A stretch of 40,734 nucleotides of DNA from Accumulibacter sp. (GCF_023806565.1 NZ_JAMTDV010000022.1:1-40734), one strand, 5' to 3'. Positions 1-11,212 are shown, numbered from the stretch's first letter. Notes: generated by a model not told the origin, from the letters alone. Program-made: numbers and translations.

Positions 1-9
1 CGGCAAGAG

Positions 10-51
10 TTGATCTGTGTCAAATTTGCCAGTGGCAGGTTAGAATAGCAT
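10..51 (+). promoter_or_regulatory. FNR/ANR-type promoter of the cco operon
   Basis: Positions 10-23 read TTGATCTGTGTCAA, which matches the FNR/ANR consensus TTGATNNNNATCAA at all but one defined base. A -10-like TAGCAT lies at 46-51, which would put the start of transcription near 58 and the box about 41.5 bases upstream of it, the usual place for a class II FNR activator site. TAGAAT at 41-46 is an alternative -10. Oxygen-responsive control is known for cbb3 operons; its use here is inferred. Confidence 0.7.
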
Positions 52-91
52 CCGCATAGTCAATGCTCGCGATAAGGGCATTTGGGGGCGG

Positions 92-107
92 TGAAAACCG
101 GTTTTCA
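92..107. promoter_or_regulatory. 16-bp perfect palindrome in the ccoN leader
   Basis: TGAAAACCGGTTTTCA is a perfect 16-bp palindrome lying between the predicted transcription start and ccoN. It could be an operator for a dimeric regulator or a small leader hairpin. No regulator can be assigned from sequence alone. Confidence 0.4.
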
Positions 108-127
108 GTCAAGAATGAGGTGAGTCC

Positions 128-1555
128 ATGTCGGAAACTCAGTCAACATATAACTACAAGGTGGTGCGGCAGTTCGCCGTGATGACAGTCGTCTGGGGCA
201 TCGTCGGCATGCTCGTCGGCGTGATCATCGCTGCGCAAATGGTATGGCCGGAATTGAACCTGGGGTGGCTGCATTTCGGTCGCCTGCGCCCGCTGCATAC
301 CAATGCGGTGATTTTCGCCTTTGGCGGCAGCGCGCTGTTCGCCACCTCCTACTATGTTGTCCAGCGTACCTGCCATACACGAATCTTTTCCGACGGCCTG
401 GCTGCTTTCACCTTCTGGGGTTGGCAATTGGTGATCGTCCTCGCCGCTGTCACCCTGCCGCTGGGAATCACCCAGGGCAAGGAGTATGCGGAGCTCGAGT
501 GGCCGATCGACATCCTGATCACGGTTGTCTGGGTCGTTTACGCGATCGTTTTTTTCGGCACGATCGCCAAGCGCAAGGTCACTCACATCTACGTGGCCAA
601 CTGGTTCTACGGCGGTTTCATTCTCGCTGTCGCGCTGTTGCACGTCGTCAATAGCGCGGCCATCCCGGTTTCACTGACCAAGTCGTATTCGGCTTATGCC
701 GGCGTGCAGGACGCGATGGTGCAGTGGTGGTACGGCCACAATGCGGTCGGTTTTTTCCTCACCGCCGGTTTTCTCGGCATGATGTATTACTTCGTACCGA
801 AGCAGGCCGGCCGTCCGGTCTATTCGTATCGTTTGTCGGTCGTACACTTCTGGGCGCTGGTTTTCACATACATGTGGGCGGGGCCGCACCACCTGCATTA
901 CACGGCGTTGCCGGACTGGACGCAGTCGGTGGGTATGCTGTTCTCGCTGATTCTGCTGGCGCCGTCGTGGGGAGGCATGATCAACGGCGTGATGACGCTC
1001 TCCGGTGCATGGCACAAGCTGCGTGACGATCCGATCCTCAAGTTCCTGATCACTTCGCTGTCCTTCTACGGCATGTCGACCTTCGAAGGTCCGATGATGG
1101 CCATCAAGACGGTGAATGCGCTTTCGCACTATACCGACTGGACGATCGGGCACGTGCATTCCGGCGCTCTCGGCTGGGTCGCAATGGTTTCGGTTGGCTC
1201 GATCTACTATCTGCTGCCGCGACTGTTCGGGAAGACCGAAATGTTCAGCGTCAAGCTCATTACCGTGCACTTCTGGGTGGCGACGATCGGTGTCGTTCTC
1301 TACATTGCCTCGATGTGGATTTCAGGGGTGATGCAGGGCCTGATGTGGCGCGCCGTCAATGCCGACGGTACGCTGACCTACAGTTTCGTCGAATCGGTCA
1401 AGGCCTCTTATCCGTTCTGGGCAATCCGTCTCATCGGTGGTGTCCTCTTCCTGGCCGGCATGCTGATCATGGCTTACAACATGGCCAAGACGATCGCCGG
1501 TGGCCGCTCGGTAAATGACGCTCGTGTGCTGTTGCCCACTGCCAGCCACGCCTGA
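128..1555 (+). CDS. ccoN: cbb3-type cytochrome c oxidase subunit I
   Basis: Catalytic subunit of the high-affinity cbb3 terminal oxidase in the inner membrane. It reduces O2 to water with electrons from CcoO and CcoP and pumps protons. The 475-aa product is a heme-copper oxidase with about 12 membrane helices. Histidines in the expected contexts are visible: H57 (RPLHTN), H204 (WYGHN), H254/H255 (GPHHLHY) and H342/H344 (GHVHSG), matching heme b, CuB and high-spin heme ligands of the family. A Shine-Dalgarno sequence (GAGGTGAG, 117-124) precedes the ATG. It is first in ccoNOQP, behind an FNR-like box. Identification is firm. Confidence 0.97.
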   Translation: MSETQSTYNYKVVRQFAVMTVVWGIVGMLVGVIIAAQMVWPELNLGWLHFGRLRPLHTNAVIFAFGGSALFATSYYVVQRTCHTRIFSDGLAAFTFWGWQLVIVLAAVTLPLGITQGKEYAELEWPIDILITVVWVVYAIVFFGTIAKRKVTHIYVANWFYGGFILAVALLHVVNSAAIPVSLTKSYSAYAGVQDAMVQWWYGHNAVGFFLTAGFLGMMYYFVPKQAGRPVYSYRLSVVHFWALVFTYMWAGPHHLHYTALPDWTQSVGMLFSLILLAPSWGGMINGVMTLSGAWHKLRDDPILKFLITSLSFYGMSTFEGPMMAIKTVNALSHYTDWTIGHVHSGALGWVAMVSVGSIYYLLPRLFGKTEMFSVKLITVHFWVATIGVVLYIASMWISGVMQGLMWRAVNADGTLTYSFVESVKASYPFWAIRLIGGVLFLAGMLIMAYNMAKTIAGGRSVNDARVLLPTASHA

Positions 1556-1567
1556 GAGGGGAATCCA

Positions 1568-2182
1568 ATGAAATTTACGCATGATGCAATTGAACGGAAT
1601 GTCGGCCTGATGGTACTGCTCACCCTGCTGGTGGTCAGCGTCGGTGGCCTGGTCGAGATCATTCCTCTGTATTTCCAGAAGTCCACCACCGAGCCGGTCA
1701 CCGGTCTCAAGCCTTACGATCCGGTGCGGCTGACCGGGCGCGACGTGTATATCCGCGAAGGCTGCTACCTCTGTCACTCGCAGATGATTCGTCCATTCCG
1801 CGCCGAAACCGAGCGTTATGGGCATTATGCGGTGGCCGGGGAATTCGTCTATGACCATCCGTTCCAGTGGGGTTCGAAGCGCACGGGTCCGGATCTGCAA
1901 CGAGTCGGGGGGCGTTATTCGGATGAATGGCATCGTGTTCACCTGATCAACCCGCGCGATGTAGTTCCGGAGTCGAACATGCCTGCCTTTGCCTTCCTCG
2001 AGAAGGCGCCAGCAGACGCGAACAGCATCGAAGCGAAGATGCGTGCCCTGCGCAAGGTTGGCGTCCCCTATACCGATGACGAGATCGCGGGCGCCAGGAA
2101 GCAGCTCGAAGGCAAAAGCGAACTCGACGCGTTGATTGCCTACCTGCAGGGGATGGGCCTCGAAATGAAGAACGTCAAGTAG
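1568..2182 (+). CDS. ccoO: cbb3-type cytochrome c oxidase subunit II (mono-heme c)
   Basis: Membrane-anchored monoheme cytochrome c subunit that passes electrons towards CcoN. The 204-aa protein has one N-terminal membrane anchor (about residues 12-33) and a periplasmic domain with the heme c motif CYLCH (C66, C69, H70). A likely axial methionine, M138, lies in ESNMPAF. Length is normal for CcoO. It starts 12 bases after ccoN and is followed 6 bases later by ccoQ, so all four structural genes are probably co-transcribed. Confidence 0.97.
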   Translation: MKFTHDAIERNVGLMVLLTLLVVSVGGLVEIIPLYFQKSTTEPVTGLKPYDPVRLTGRDVYIREGCYLCHSQMIRPFRAETERYGHYAVAGEFVYDHPFQWGSKRTGPDLQRVGGRYSDEWHRVHLINPRDVVPESNMPAFAFLEKAPADANSIEAKMRALRKVGVPYTDDEIAGARKQLEGKSELDALIAYLQGMGLEMKNVK

Positions 2183-2188
2183 GCAGGC

Positions 2189-2383
2189 ATGGACATCAAC
2201 GATCTGCGATCCATCGTGACTGTCGTTTCGCTGCTGACCTTCCTTGGGGTGGTCTGGTGGGCCTACGGCGTCAAGGGTAACCAGAAGCGCTTCGAAGAAG
2301 CGGCCATGCTCCCATTTACCGATGAGGAAGCTGATCGGGTCGAACTTGGCCTCGATCGCAACGGACAAAGGAAAGCGTCATGA
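2189..2383 (+). CDS. ccoQ: cbb3-type oxidase small subunit
   Basis: Small 64-aa protein with one membrane helix (about residues 8-28) and a charged cytoplasmic tail, in the ccoQ position between ccoO and ccoP. CcoQ proteins stabilise the cbb3 complex and are poorly conserved in sequence, so the call rests on size, topology and position. Its last codons overlap the ccoP start by 4 bases (ATGA), which suggests translational coupling. Confidence 0.9.
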   Translation: MDINDLRSIVTVVSLLTFLGVVWWAYGVKGNQKRFEEAAMLPFTDEEADRVELGLDRNGQRKAS

Positions 2384-3288
2384 ACGATTTTGTGAATCAG
2401 TTTTGGAACTGGTATGTCATCCTCCTGGTGCTGCTTGGCATTCTTGCTTGCGGCGTGCTGCTCTGGTCGCAGGACGCGGCGCCCGCCAGCAGCAAGGTGG
2501 ACACCACCGGGCACGTCTGGGACGAGACCCTCGAAGAGTACAACAACCCGCTGCCGAAGTGGTGGATGTGGTTGTTCTACGTAACGGTCATCTTTTCGCT
2601 GATCTATTGCTTCCTCTACCCGACGCTCGGTTCCTATCAGGGTCTGCTGGGCTGGTCGTCGACCGGTCAACTTGCAAAGGAGGTGGCGAAAGCGGACGAA
2701 CAGACCAAGCCGCTCTACGAGAAGTACAGGAAGATGGATTTTAAGGCTCTGGCGGCCGACAAGGAGGGAAACGAGACCGGCAAGCGTTTGTACCTGACCT
2801 ACTGCATGCAGTGTCACGGTGCGGATGGGCGCGGGTCGAAGGGTTTTCCGAATCTGACCGACAACGACTGGCTGTGGGGTGGCCAGCCTGAACAGATCGT
2901 CGAAACGATCAGCAACGGTCGGGTGGGAATGATGCCGTCGCATGCGCATCTCGGTGCCGAGACGATCAAGGATCTCGCCAACTATGTGCGCTCGCTGTCC
3001 GGTTTGCCTGCCGACTCGGTGCGCGTTGCCAAGGGGCACGAAGCGTTTGCTACCGCGGGATGCACGGGTTGTCATGGGGTCGACGCCAAGGGCAACCAAG
3101 CGCTGGGCGCTCCCAATCTGACCGACAAGATCTGGCTGTACGGAAGTTCTGAAGCGACGATCATCGAGACGATCACCAAAGGTCGCAATAACCAGATGCC
3201 GGCGTGGAAGGAGTTCCTTGGTGATGACAAGGTTCACGTTCTGACCGCTTACGTACTTAGTCTCGGTACCGCTCCAGGCAGCAACTAG
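2380..3288 (+). CDS. ccoP: cbb3-type cytochrome c oxidase subunit III (di-heme c)
   Basis: Diheme cytochrome c subunit, the entry point for electrons from soluble or membrane cytochromes. The 302-aa protein has an N-terminal CcoP domain with two membrane helices (about 10-30 and 62-82) and then two periplasmic cytochrome c domains. Heme motifs are CMQCH (C142, C145, H146) and CTGCH (C228, C231, H232). Both domains end with the expected distal methionine region (GMMPSH, NQMPAW). It is the last gene of the operon and is followed by a strong terminator at 3303-3338. Confidence 0.97.
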   Translation: MNDFVNQFWNWYVILLVLLGILACGVLLWSQDAAPASSKVDTTGHVWDETLEEYNNPLPKWWMWLFYVTVIFSLIYCFLYPTLGSYQGLLGWSSTGQLAKEVAKADEQTKPLYEKYRKMDFKALAADKEGNETGKRLYLTYCMQCHGADGRGSKGFPNLTDNDWLWGGQPEQIVETISNGRVGMMPSHAHLGAETIKDLANYVRSLSGLPADSVRVAKGHEAFATAGCTGCHGVDAKGNQALGAPNLTDKIWLYGSSEATIIETITKGRNNQMPAWKEFLGDDKVHVLTAYVLSLGTAPGSN

Positions 3289-3302
3289 TCTGAAGCGAAG
3301 CG

Positions 3303-3338
3303 ACGGAGCGGCTTACACCCCGCTCCGTTTTCTTTTTT
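3303..3338 (+). terminator. Rho-independent terminator of ccoNOQP
   Basis: A perfect 9-bp stem (ACGGAGCGG at 3303-3311, CCGCTCCGT at 3320-3328) encloses an 8-base loop and runs into a T-rich tract (TTTTCTTTTTT). It begins 15 bases after the ccoP stop, so ccoG downstream probably needs its own promoter. Confidence 0.9.
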
Positions 3339-3566
3339 CGGGGCGCCGGAATGTGTGGAGCAGGGAGAGTGTGCCGCGTAGCGAACGACATTCAGCTGCT
3401 CCGGAGGGCCGAGATTTCTTTCGCTGGATCGCTGCCATGGATTTCCCTGGCTGTCGATCGAGTTGCCCCCTTATCTTTCCTCGTCTGACGCAAGTCAAGA
3501 CCGGACTCAAGCCGAGATGTAGTATTAGAGTTTCATGTAATTCTGAATGAGGTCGGGGTCGAGATC

Positions 3567-4982
3567 ATGAACCAGGCGGTCGGCAGCGATGCCAAGGCGG
3601 TTCCCGTTAACGTCGATGGCTTGTACGAAAAGCACAAGACTGTTTATGCACGCAGCGTTACCGGAAAGTTCAACAACTGGCGCTGGGCGATGGTCGTCGT
3701 CACCCAGACACTGTTTTATGGTCTCTGTTGGCTGTCGTGGGATGGACGCCAGGCGGTGCTGTTTCACATCACCGAACGCAAGTTCTACATTTTCGGGATG
3801 GTCTTCTGGCCACAGGACGTGATCTATCTGGCCATTCTACTGGTGATTTCCGCGTACACGCTGTTCTTGGTCACTGCTGTGGGCGGACGTCTCTTCTGCG
3901 GTTATGCGTGCCCGCAAACGGTTTACACCGAGATCCTGATGTGGATAGAGCGCAAGATCGAAGGCGAACGTCCAGCGCGAATGAAGCTAGACGCGCAACC
4001 GATGAGTCCGCGCAAGTTTCGACTCAAGTTGCTCAAGCATTTTCTGTGGCTGCTCGTCGCACTATGGACCGGGATTACTTTCGTCGGCTATTTCACGCCG
4101 ATCAAGGAACTGCTAGGCGAAATCGCCTCGCTCGAACTGGGGCCATGGGAAGCTTTCTGGGTACTGTTTTACGCGGCGTTTCTTTACATGATGGCGGGCT
4201 TCCTGCGCGAGCAGGTCTGCAAGTACATGTGCCCCTACGCCCGCTTCCAGGGGGTGATGTTCGACCCGGACACCCTGATCATCAGTTACGATCCGGAGCG
4301 TGGTGAGCCACGGGGCGCTCGCCGGAAGACGGCGGCTGGGCAGGCGAAGCCGCTTGGTGACTGTGTCGACTGCAGGATTTGCGTACAGGTCTGTCCAACC
4401 GGTATCGACATTCGCCGAGGTCTGCAGCTCGAATGCATTGCCTGTGCAGCTTGTATCGACGCCTGCGACCAAGTAATGGACAAGGTCGGTTCGCCACGCG
4501 GGCTGATCCGCTACTCTACGGAGAACGCTCTGGCCAAGCACTACACGGCCCGCGAAGTGGTCTCCCACCTGCTGCGGACGAGAACGCTGCTGTACGCGAG
4601 CATTCTGCTGGGGATCATCCTGGCGACGGTATGGAGTCTCAGCCAGCGGATACCCCTAAAAGTGGACGTGCTGCGCGACCGGTCCACCCTTTCCCGTGAG
4701 GCGGATGACGGGCGCATCGAGAATGTATATCGGCTGCACATCTCGAACACCGACGGAGTTCCCCACCGTTACTCGATTGGCGTCAGCGGCATCGACGGGA
4801 TCGACATCGTCGGCGAGCGGCTGGTGGAGATCCCGGCGGCCTCCTCGACCACCGTGGCGCTGTCCGCACGCGTCCAGCCGGAGTCCGGCAAGAAAGGTTC
4901 GAACCAGATTTTCTTCGAGATTCGCGCCATCACGGACGACAAGCTCGCGATCCGCGAGAAGACCAGTTTTTTCCTGCCATGA
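3567..4982 (+). CDS. ccoG: cbb3 oxidase accessory polyferredoxin CcoG (FixG/RdxA)
   Basis: Membrane iron-sulfur protein that takes part in cbb3 oxidase maturation; family members have been linked to reduction of copper for the CuB site. The 471-aa product has several N-terminal membrane helices and cysteine motifs CGYACP (about residue 113) and CKYMCP (about 218). A double 4Fe-4S ferredoxin domain follows, with CVDCRICVQVCP (about 266) and CIACAACIDAC (about 290). The C-terminal part, after a last membrane helix near 345, is an Ig-like FixG domain. The stop overlaps the ccoH start by 4 bases. About 230 bases lie between the ccoP terminator and this gene; TAGTAT near 3518 could be its -10 box, but that is weak. 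Confidence 0.95.
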   Translation: MNQAVGSDAKAVPVNVDGLYEKHKTVYARSVTGKFNNWRWAMVVVTQTLFYGLCWLSWDGRQAVLFHITERKFYIFGMVFWPQDVIYLAILLVISAYTLFLVTAVGGRLFCGYACPQTVYTEILMWIERKIEGERPARMKLDAQPMSPRKFRLKLLKHFLWLLVALWTGITFVGYFTPIKELLGEIASLELGPWEAFWVLFYAAFLYMMAGFLREQVCKYMCPYARFQGVMFDPDTLIISYDPERGEPRGARRKTAAGQAKPLGDCVDCRICVQVCPTGIDIRRGLQLECIACAACIDACDQVMDKVGSPRGLIRYSTENALAKHYTAREVVSHLLRTRTLLYASILLGIILATVWSLSQRIPLKVDVLRDRSTLSREADDGRIENVYRLHISNTDGVPHRYSIGVSGIDGIDIVGERLVEIPAASSTTVALSARVQPESGKKGSNQIFFEIRAITDDKLAIREKTSFFLP

Positions 4983-5533
4983 ATCTGAAATTGAATCCTG
5001 CTCCGCGGGCTTGGTATCGCGAGCCGTGGCCGTGGTTGCTGATGCTGGGTCCGGCGATCGTCATCGTCGCCGGATTGACTACCGCTTACCTGGCGATAGT
5101 CACCAGCGACGGCCTGGTCGACGACGATTACTATAAACAGGGTCTGACGGTCAACGAGCGCGCCGTCCATGATCGGCGGGCCGCAGATCTTGGACTGGAG
5201 ACTGAACTCGTGCTTGGTGGCGACGGTGACCGGATTCGCGCGTTGCTCCGCGGCAAGGAGGGTCTACGCTTGCCGGAGACGCTGCGTTTGAACCTTGTGC
5301 ACCCGACCCGCCCGGGCTTCGATCAAAAGATCATCCTGCATTCGGAAGGCGGCGGTGTTTATGCCGGTGTGGTGAAGCCGTTCGTCGGAAGGTGGCACGT
5401 CACGCTCGAGGATGAAGGGCAGGAGTGGCGCCTGTTCGGTGACTGGAGGGTGACCGACAAGCGGTCGGCGTTGCGACTGGCAGCGTCGGGTATCGCTTCT
5501 CCGACGGGATTTTCTGACTACAACGGGAGGTAA
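4979..5533 (+). CDS. ccoH: FixH/CcoH family protein
   Basis: Small single-pass membrane protein required for assembly or stability of cbb3 oxidase. The 184-aa product begins with a cytoplasmic stretch and a membrane helix (about residues 20-42). It then carries the FixH hallmark DDDYYKQG and a periplasmic beta-rich domain that ends in a typical WRLFGDWR. The ATG overlaps the ccoG stop, so the two are translationally coupled. No ccoI (copper ATPase) or ccoS follows, unlike many ccoGHIS clusters. Confidence 0.9.
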   Translation: MNLKLNPAPRAWYREPWPWLLMLGPAIVIVAGLTTAYLAIVTSDGLVDDDYYKQGLTVNERAVHDRRAADLGLETELVLGGDGDRIRALLRGKEGLRLPETLRLNLVHPTRPGFDQKIILHSEGGGVYAGVVKPFVGRWHVTLEDEGQEWRLFGDWRVTDKRSALRLAASGIASPTGFSDYNGR

Positions 5534-5536
5534 GAG

Positions 5537-5677
5537 GTGGCTTGGGATCTTTTGTTTTCGAGTGACTACGGCTTGTTCAGCCTGTTCGTGATCGTCTTCG
5601 TCATCGGCATGGCGGTCTGGTTTTCGCGCTTCTTCAGCCGGAATATTCGCGCCGACGAAGCGCGCCCCCGCAAGTAG
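5537..5677 (+). CDS. DUF3149-type small membrane protein
   Basis: A 46-aa product beginning at GTG 5537, three bases after the ccoH stop, with an overlapping Shine-Dalgarno (GGGAGGTAAGAGG). The translation opens MAWDLLFSSDYGL, has one membrane helix (about residues 14-32) and ends with a basic tail (IRADEARPRK). This resembles the DUF3149 family of short betaproteobacterial membrane proteins often found beside cco genes. Function is unknown; a role in oxidase assembly is only suggested by position. Confidence 0.75.
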   Translation: MAWDLLFSSDYGLFSLFVIVFVIGMAVWFSRFFSRNIRADEARPRK

Positions 5678-5716
5678 CGGCACGTACGAAGAGGCTGGCG
5701 GGCCGCTTCGATCGGG

Positions 5717-6463
5717 GTGGCGCGGGTAGTGGTTCGCTGCTTGGCCGGGGTTAGGGAGTTGCGACCCTCTCTCGGCGTTCATCCCGCCGATTTCGGGGAC
5801 GGAGAACGTCGTCTCGGGCTGGCTTTGGCGGCGTCCGTGCTGATGCACCTGGCGTTGCTGGCCCCTTCGGCTTCGCTTTTGCCGGTTCGCTTGACGGTGG
5901 CAACGCAGCCGTTGCAGGCACGCATCCATGCGACAGACCACCGCCTGGTACCTTCCACGGCATTGGCTGGCGCGCCGGCGGACCGGCAGCGGCAGACCCG
6001 ATCGTCGTCGGGAGATCAACCGGTCCGGGAATCCGGCATGCGCGACACGCGTTCCCGGGTGGCGACCGCGCCCGTCGCACAACGCAGTTCCTGGTCGGCC
6101 CCCGCTACGGAACCGGCGCCCATACCGAGCCTCGCTCCGCCGGCTCCCAACGGGGTGAGCGCGGAAGATTTGCGTCAGTATCGGGTGGCGCTGGCGATCG
6201 CCGCGCGCCGCTTCAAGCAGTACCCCCTGGAGGCACGGGAAAGTCGTTGGGAAGGGCGGGTCGAGATTGCGTTGAGCGCCAGCGCCGGGCAACGCGTGCC
6301 CCACGCCTCGCTGGTTCACTCAAGCGGGTACCGCGCGCTCGACGAGCAGGCGCTATCGATGGTTGCGCAGGCCGCGGCTGTTACGCCGCTGCCGGAAAGC
6401 CTCCAGGGTGCAGAGATTCGCGTTTTGCTGCCAATCGAATTCAGTCTTGAGGCCACTCGTTAA
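5717..6463 (+). CDS. TonB-like energy transducer protein
   Basis: A 248-aa protein with an N-terminal membrane segment (about 33-50, LGLALAASVLMHLALLAP), a proline-, alanine- and arginine-rich low-complexity middle, and a C-terminal TonB-like domain (about 155-245) containing FKQYPLEAR, WEGRV and a closing LLPIEF strand. TonB family proteins couple the proton gradient to outer-membrane receptors. No exbB or exbD is nearby, so it is an orphan. The start is uncertain: GTG 5717 keeps a short cytoplasmic N-terminus before the membrane helix. It converges on the Nudix gene and overlaps it by 4 bases. Confidence 0.75.
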   Translation: MARVVVRCLAGVRELRPSLGVHPADFGDGERRLGLALAASVLMHLALLAPSASLLPVRLTVATQPLQARIHATDHRLVPSTALAGAPADRQRQTRSSSGDQPVRESGMRDTRSRVATAPVAQRSSWSAPATEPAPIPSLAPPAPNGVSAEDLRQYRVALAIAARRFKQYPLEARESRWEGRVEIALSASAGQRVPHASLVHSSGYRALDEQALSMVAQAAAVTPLPESLQGAEIRVLLPIEFSLEATR

Positions 6464-6999
6464 CCCCGGTGCGGTTGCAGATCTTCCTCGTGGAAGGAGA
6501 AATGACGCGCCAGTCGGTCGGCAAAGTACGCTCGCAAGCAAAGAGTGACACTCTGGAAAGCAAGATCCTGCCAAGGCACTGCTTCCTCCGAGAACAAGGC
6601 GGTCGCCAGTGTTTCGCGGCCAGCGGCGAAACCGGTGTCGACCAGTCGAGCACGGTAGAACAGGTGAACCTGGTTGATGTGCGGCACGTTGACGAGCGAG
6701 AAGAGCGGTCCGATCTCGATCCGGGCACACGCTTCCTCGAGCGTTTCGCGGATGGCCGCTTCGCTGGTCGTCTCGCCATTTTCCATGAATCCCGCTGGAA
6801 GCGTCCATAATCCGTAGCGCGGTGCGATCGATCGCCGGCAAAGCAGAATCTGGCCGTTCCACTCGGCAACACAGCCGACCACCAGCTTCGGGTTAAGGTA
6901 GTGAATCGTTCCGCAACGCTGGCAGACGTGGCGGGGCAGATTGTCGCCCTCCGGAATTGCCAGATTGACGACTCCGCCGCAATGACTGCAGAAATTCAT
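6460..6999 (-). CDS. Nudix hydrolase with N-terminal zinc ribbon
   Basis: A 179-aa Nudix hydrolase of the NudC-like or ADP-ribose pyrophosphatase-like group, which hydrolyses nucleoside diphosphate derivatives. The N-terminus has a four-cysteine zinc ribbon (CSHCGG near residue 4, CQRCG near 27). The Nudix box GFMENGE...RETLEEACA begins near residue 70; the late glycine of the consensus is cysteine here, which does not touch the metal-binding glutamates. The substrate cannot be told from sequence. The gene stands alone on the minus strand. Confidence 0.88.
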   Translation of the reverse strand: MNFCSHCGGVVNLAIPEGDNLPRHVCQRCGTIHYLNPKLVVGCVAEWNGQILLCRRSIAPRYGLWTLPAGFMENGETTSEAAIRETLEEACARIEIGPLFSLVNVPHINQVHLFYRARLVDTGFAAGRETLATALFSEEAVPWQDLAFQSVTLCLRAYFADRLARHFSFHEEDLQPHRG

Positions 7000-7118
7000 T
7001 CGCGCAATTCCTTCGACCGTGTTCCAAGCAGACGCCTAGTGTAAATGATTCGGGCCGGCGCTCGTGTGGCCGAAAGGTGCCCAGCGTACTGGCTACTATT
7101 CCTGGTTCGCAATCTGGT

Positions 7119-7124
7119 TACAAT
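7119..7124 (+). promoter_or_regulatory. possible -10 box for motAB
   Basis: TACAAT sits 62 bases upstream of the motA ATG. No good -35 is visible at the right spacing and no sigma-28-like pattern was seen, so this is a weak call. Confidence 0.3.
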
Positions 7125-7185
7125 ACGCGACAATGCTGGGTTTCGGCCAGCGCGGTACGCGCGATGCACTGACAAAGGGGGGCGG

Positions 7186-8043
7186 ATGTTTCTGATTGTT
7201 GGCTACGTGATCATCCTGGCGGCTGCGCTGGGAACCTACGCGGTTCACGGCAGCCTCGCTGCCTTGTGGGTTCCCCTCGAATACATCGCGATCGTCGGTC
7301 TCACGATCGGAGGCTTCGTCGCAGCGAACGACATCAAGATCATCAAGTCGACGGTTGCCGCATTGCCGGGAATCTTCAAGGGATCGAAATTCACCAGGGC
7401 CCTTTATGTCGATTTGCTGGCGATGCTCTTCGAGGTGCTGGCGAAGGTGCGCAAGGAAGGCCTGATGTCGATTGAGAATGACGTCGAAAATCCACACGAC
7501 AGTCCCATCTTCAGCAAGTACCCGGCGCTGGCCAACGACCATCACGTGATGGAATTCATTACCGACTATCTGCGGATGATGGTTGGTGGCAATCTCAACG
7601 CCATCGAGATAGAAAGCCTGATGGACATCGAAATCGAAACGCATCACCACGAAGCCGAGACGCCTGGCCATGTGATGTCCAAGGTGGGCGACGCAGTGCC
7701 GGCCTTCGGTATCATCGTGGCAGTGATGGGCGTCGTCAATGTGATGGGCTCGGTGGGGGAGCCTCCCGCGGTACTCGGAAAGATGATCGGTGGCGCCTTG
7801 GTCGGTACCTTCCTGGGTATCCTGATTGCCTACGGATTCGTCGCACCGGTGGCCAGCCTGCTGGAGCAGAAGGCGCAGGACGGAGCGAAGATTTATCAGG
7901 TGATCAAGGTCGTTCTGCTGGCTTCGATGTCCGGTTACGCTCCGCAAGTGGCGGTCGAATTCGGGCGCAAGACCCTGGTTGCCGGTGTCCGGCCAACCTT
8001 CCGTGAGCTCGAGGAGGAGCTCAAGAGTCGCAAGGGCAAGTAA
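7186..8043 (+). CDS. motA: flagellar motor stator protein MotA
   Basis: Inner-membrane stator subunit that, with MotB, forms the proton channel driving flagellar rotation. I place the start at ATG 7186, directly after AAAGGGGGGCGG. This gives 285 aa beginning MFLIVGYVII, a typical MotA N-terminus, and drops an unsupported 47-residue extension. Four membrane helices are visible: two at the N-terminus and two at about 155-215, separated by a cytoplasmic domain rich in acidic and histidine residues. The conserved VKVVLLASMSGYAP-like C-terminal segment is present as KVVLLASMSGYAP. motB follows after 39 bases. No other flagellar or chemotaxis genes are in the window. Confidence 0.95.
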   Translation: MFLIVGYVIILAAALGTYAVHGSLAALWVPLEYIAIVGLTIGGFVAANDIKIIKSTVAALPGIFKGSKFTRALYVDLLAMLFEVLAKVRKEGLMSIENDVENPHDSPIFSKYPALANDHHVMEFITDYLRMMVGGNLNAIEIESLMDIEIETHHHEAETPGHVMSKVGDAVPAFGIIVAVMGVVNVMGSVGEPPAVLGKMIGGALVGTFLGILIAYGFVAPVASLLEQKAQDGAKIYQVIKVVLLASMSGYAPQVAVEFGRKTLVAGVRPTFRELEEELKSRKGK

Positions 8044-8082
8044 GCAGGCAGCCATGCTGCAGCAGCGGAGCGGAGAGGCGGG

Positions 8083-9045
8083 ATGAGCGACGACGTACGG
8101 CCGATAGTCATCAAGCGCGTGAAGAAGTTTGCCGCCGGGCACCACGGCGGTGCCTGGAAGATCGCGTACGCCGATTTCGTCACCGCGATGATGGCCTTTT
8201 TCCTCCTGATGTGGTTGCTTGGATCGACCGCCAGCGGGGACCTCAAGGGAATTGCCGACTACTTTCAGAACCCGCTCAAGATCGCTTCGCAGGGGGGAGC
8301 GGGAACGGGCGACAGCTCGAGCGTCCTGAAAGGAGGTGGCAAGGACTTGACACGCACTGCCGGGCAAGTCAAGGCGGGCGATCTGGATGCCAAGAGCAAG
8401 TCGGTGAACCTCAAGGAAACGAACGCCGATCAGGCGCGAAAGGAGTTCGAGGAACGCGAGCAGGTGATGCTCGGCGATCTCAAGCAGACGATTGAGAAAC
8501 TGATCGACAGCAACCCCGCGCTCAAGCAGTTCAAGAATCAGTTACTAATAGACATCACCAGCGAGGGCCTGCGGATTCAGATCGTCGATGAACAGAATCG
8601 TCCGATGTTCGATACGAGCAGCGCTGAACTGAAACCGTATACGCGAACCATCCTTCGCGAGATTGGCAAGGCGCTGAATACGACGCCAAACAAGCTGAGC
8701 CTGTCGGGACATACCGACGCAGCGCAATACGGTGGCGGCGACAAGGGCTTTTCGAATTGGGAGCTTTCCGCCAATCGCGCCAATGCCTCTCGCCGCGAGC
8801 TGATCGCTGGCGGTATGGATGAACACAAGGTCCTGCGGGTGGTCGGACTGGCTTCGACTGTGCTGTTCGACAAGAATGATCCACTCAGTTCGATCAATCG
8901 CCGTGTCAGCATCGTCGTCCTCAACAGGAGGTCCGAAGAATTGCTGCTCCAGGAAGATGGCAAGAGCGATGCGGTCGAAGTCGGCGGCCAGGGGATCGAC
9001 GCCAGACAACTCGCGCCGCCGGTCGCCCCTGCGGGCAGGAGCTGA
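8083..9045 (+). CDS. motB: flagellar motor stator protein MotB
   Basis: Partner of MotA that anchors the stator to peptidoglycan. The 320-aa protein has a short basic N-terminus and one membrane helix (about 30-48). D31, in the YADFVTAMM context, is the conserved proton-binding aspartate. A plug/linker region rich in lysine and glutamate follows. The OmpA-like peptidoglycan-binding domain (about 175-285) has the SGHTDA motif and NWELSANRAN. A 30-residue low-complexity tail ends the protein. It is co-transcribed with motA. Confidence 0.96.
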   Translation: MSDDVRPIVIKRVKKFAAGHHGGAWKIAYADFVTAMMAFFLLMWLLGSTASGDLKGIADYFQNPLKIASQGGAGTGDSSSVLKGGGKDLTRTAGQVKAGDLDAKSKSVNLKETNADQARKEFEEREQVMLGDLKQTIEKLIDSNPALKQFKNQLLIDITSEGLRIQIVDEQNRPMFDTSSAELKPYTRTILREIGKALNTTPNKLSLSGHTDAAQYGGGDKGFSNWELSANRANASRRELIAGGMDEHKVLRVVGLASTVLFDKNDPLSSINRRVSIVVLNRRSEELLLQEDGKSDAVEVGGQGIDARQLAPPVAPAGRS

Positions 9046-9092
9046 GGCGCGGCTGCCGCGGGTCAGCGGGGCCGGCACAGGTTCAGGCGCTG

Positions 9093-11186
<2,094 letters not shown>

Positions 11187-11212
11187 TGCACGGCTCCGGG
11201 AAGACTACTTGC

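Noticed and set aside
6460-6999. Nudix box with cysteine in place of the late glycine as a sign of inactivity
   Set aside because: The metal-binding glutamates are intact, so activity is expected.
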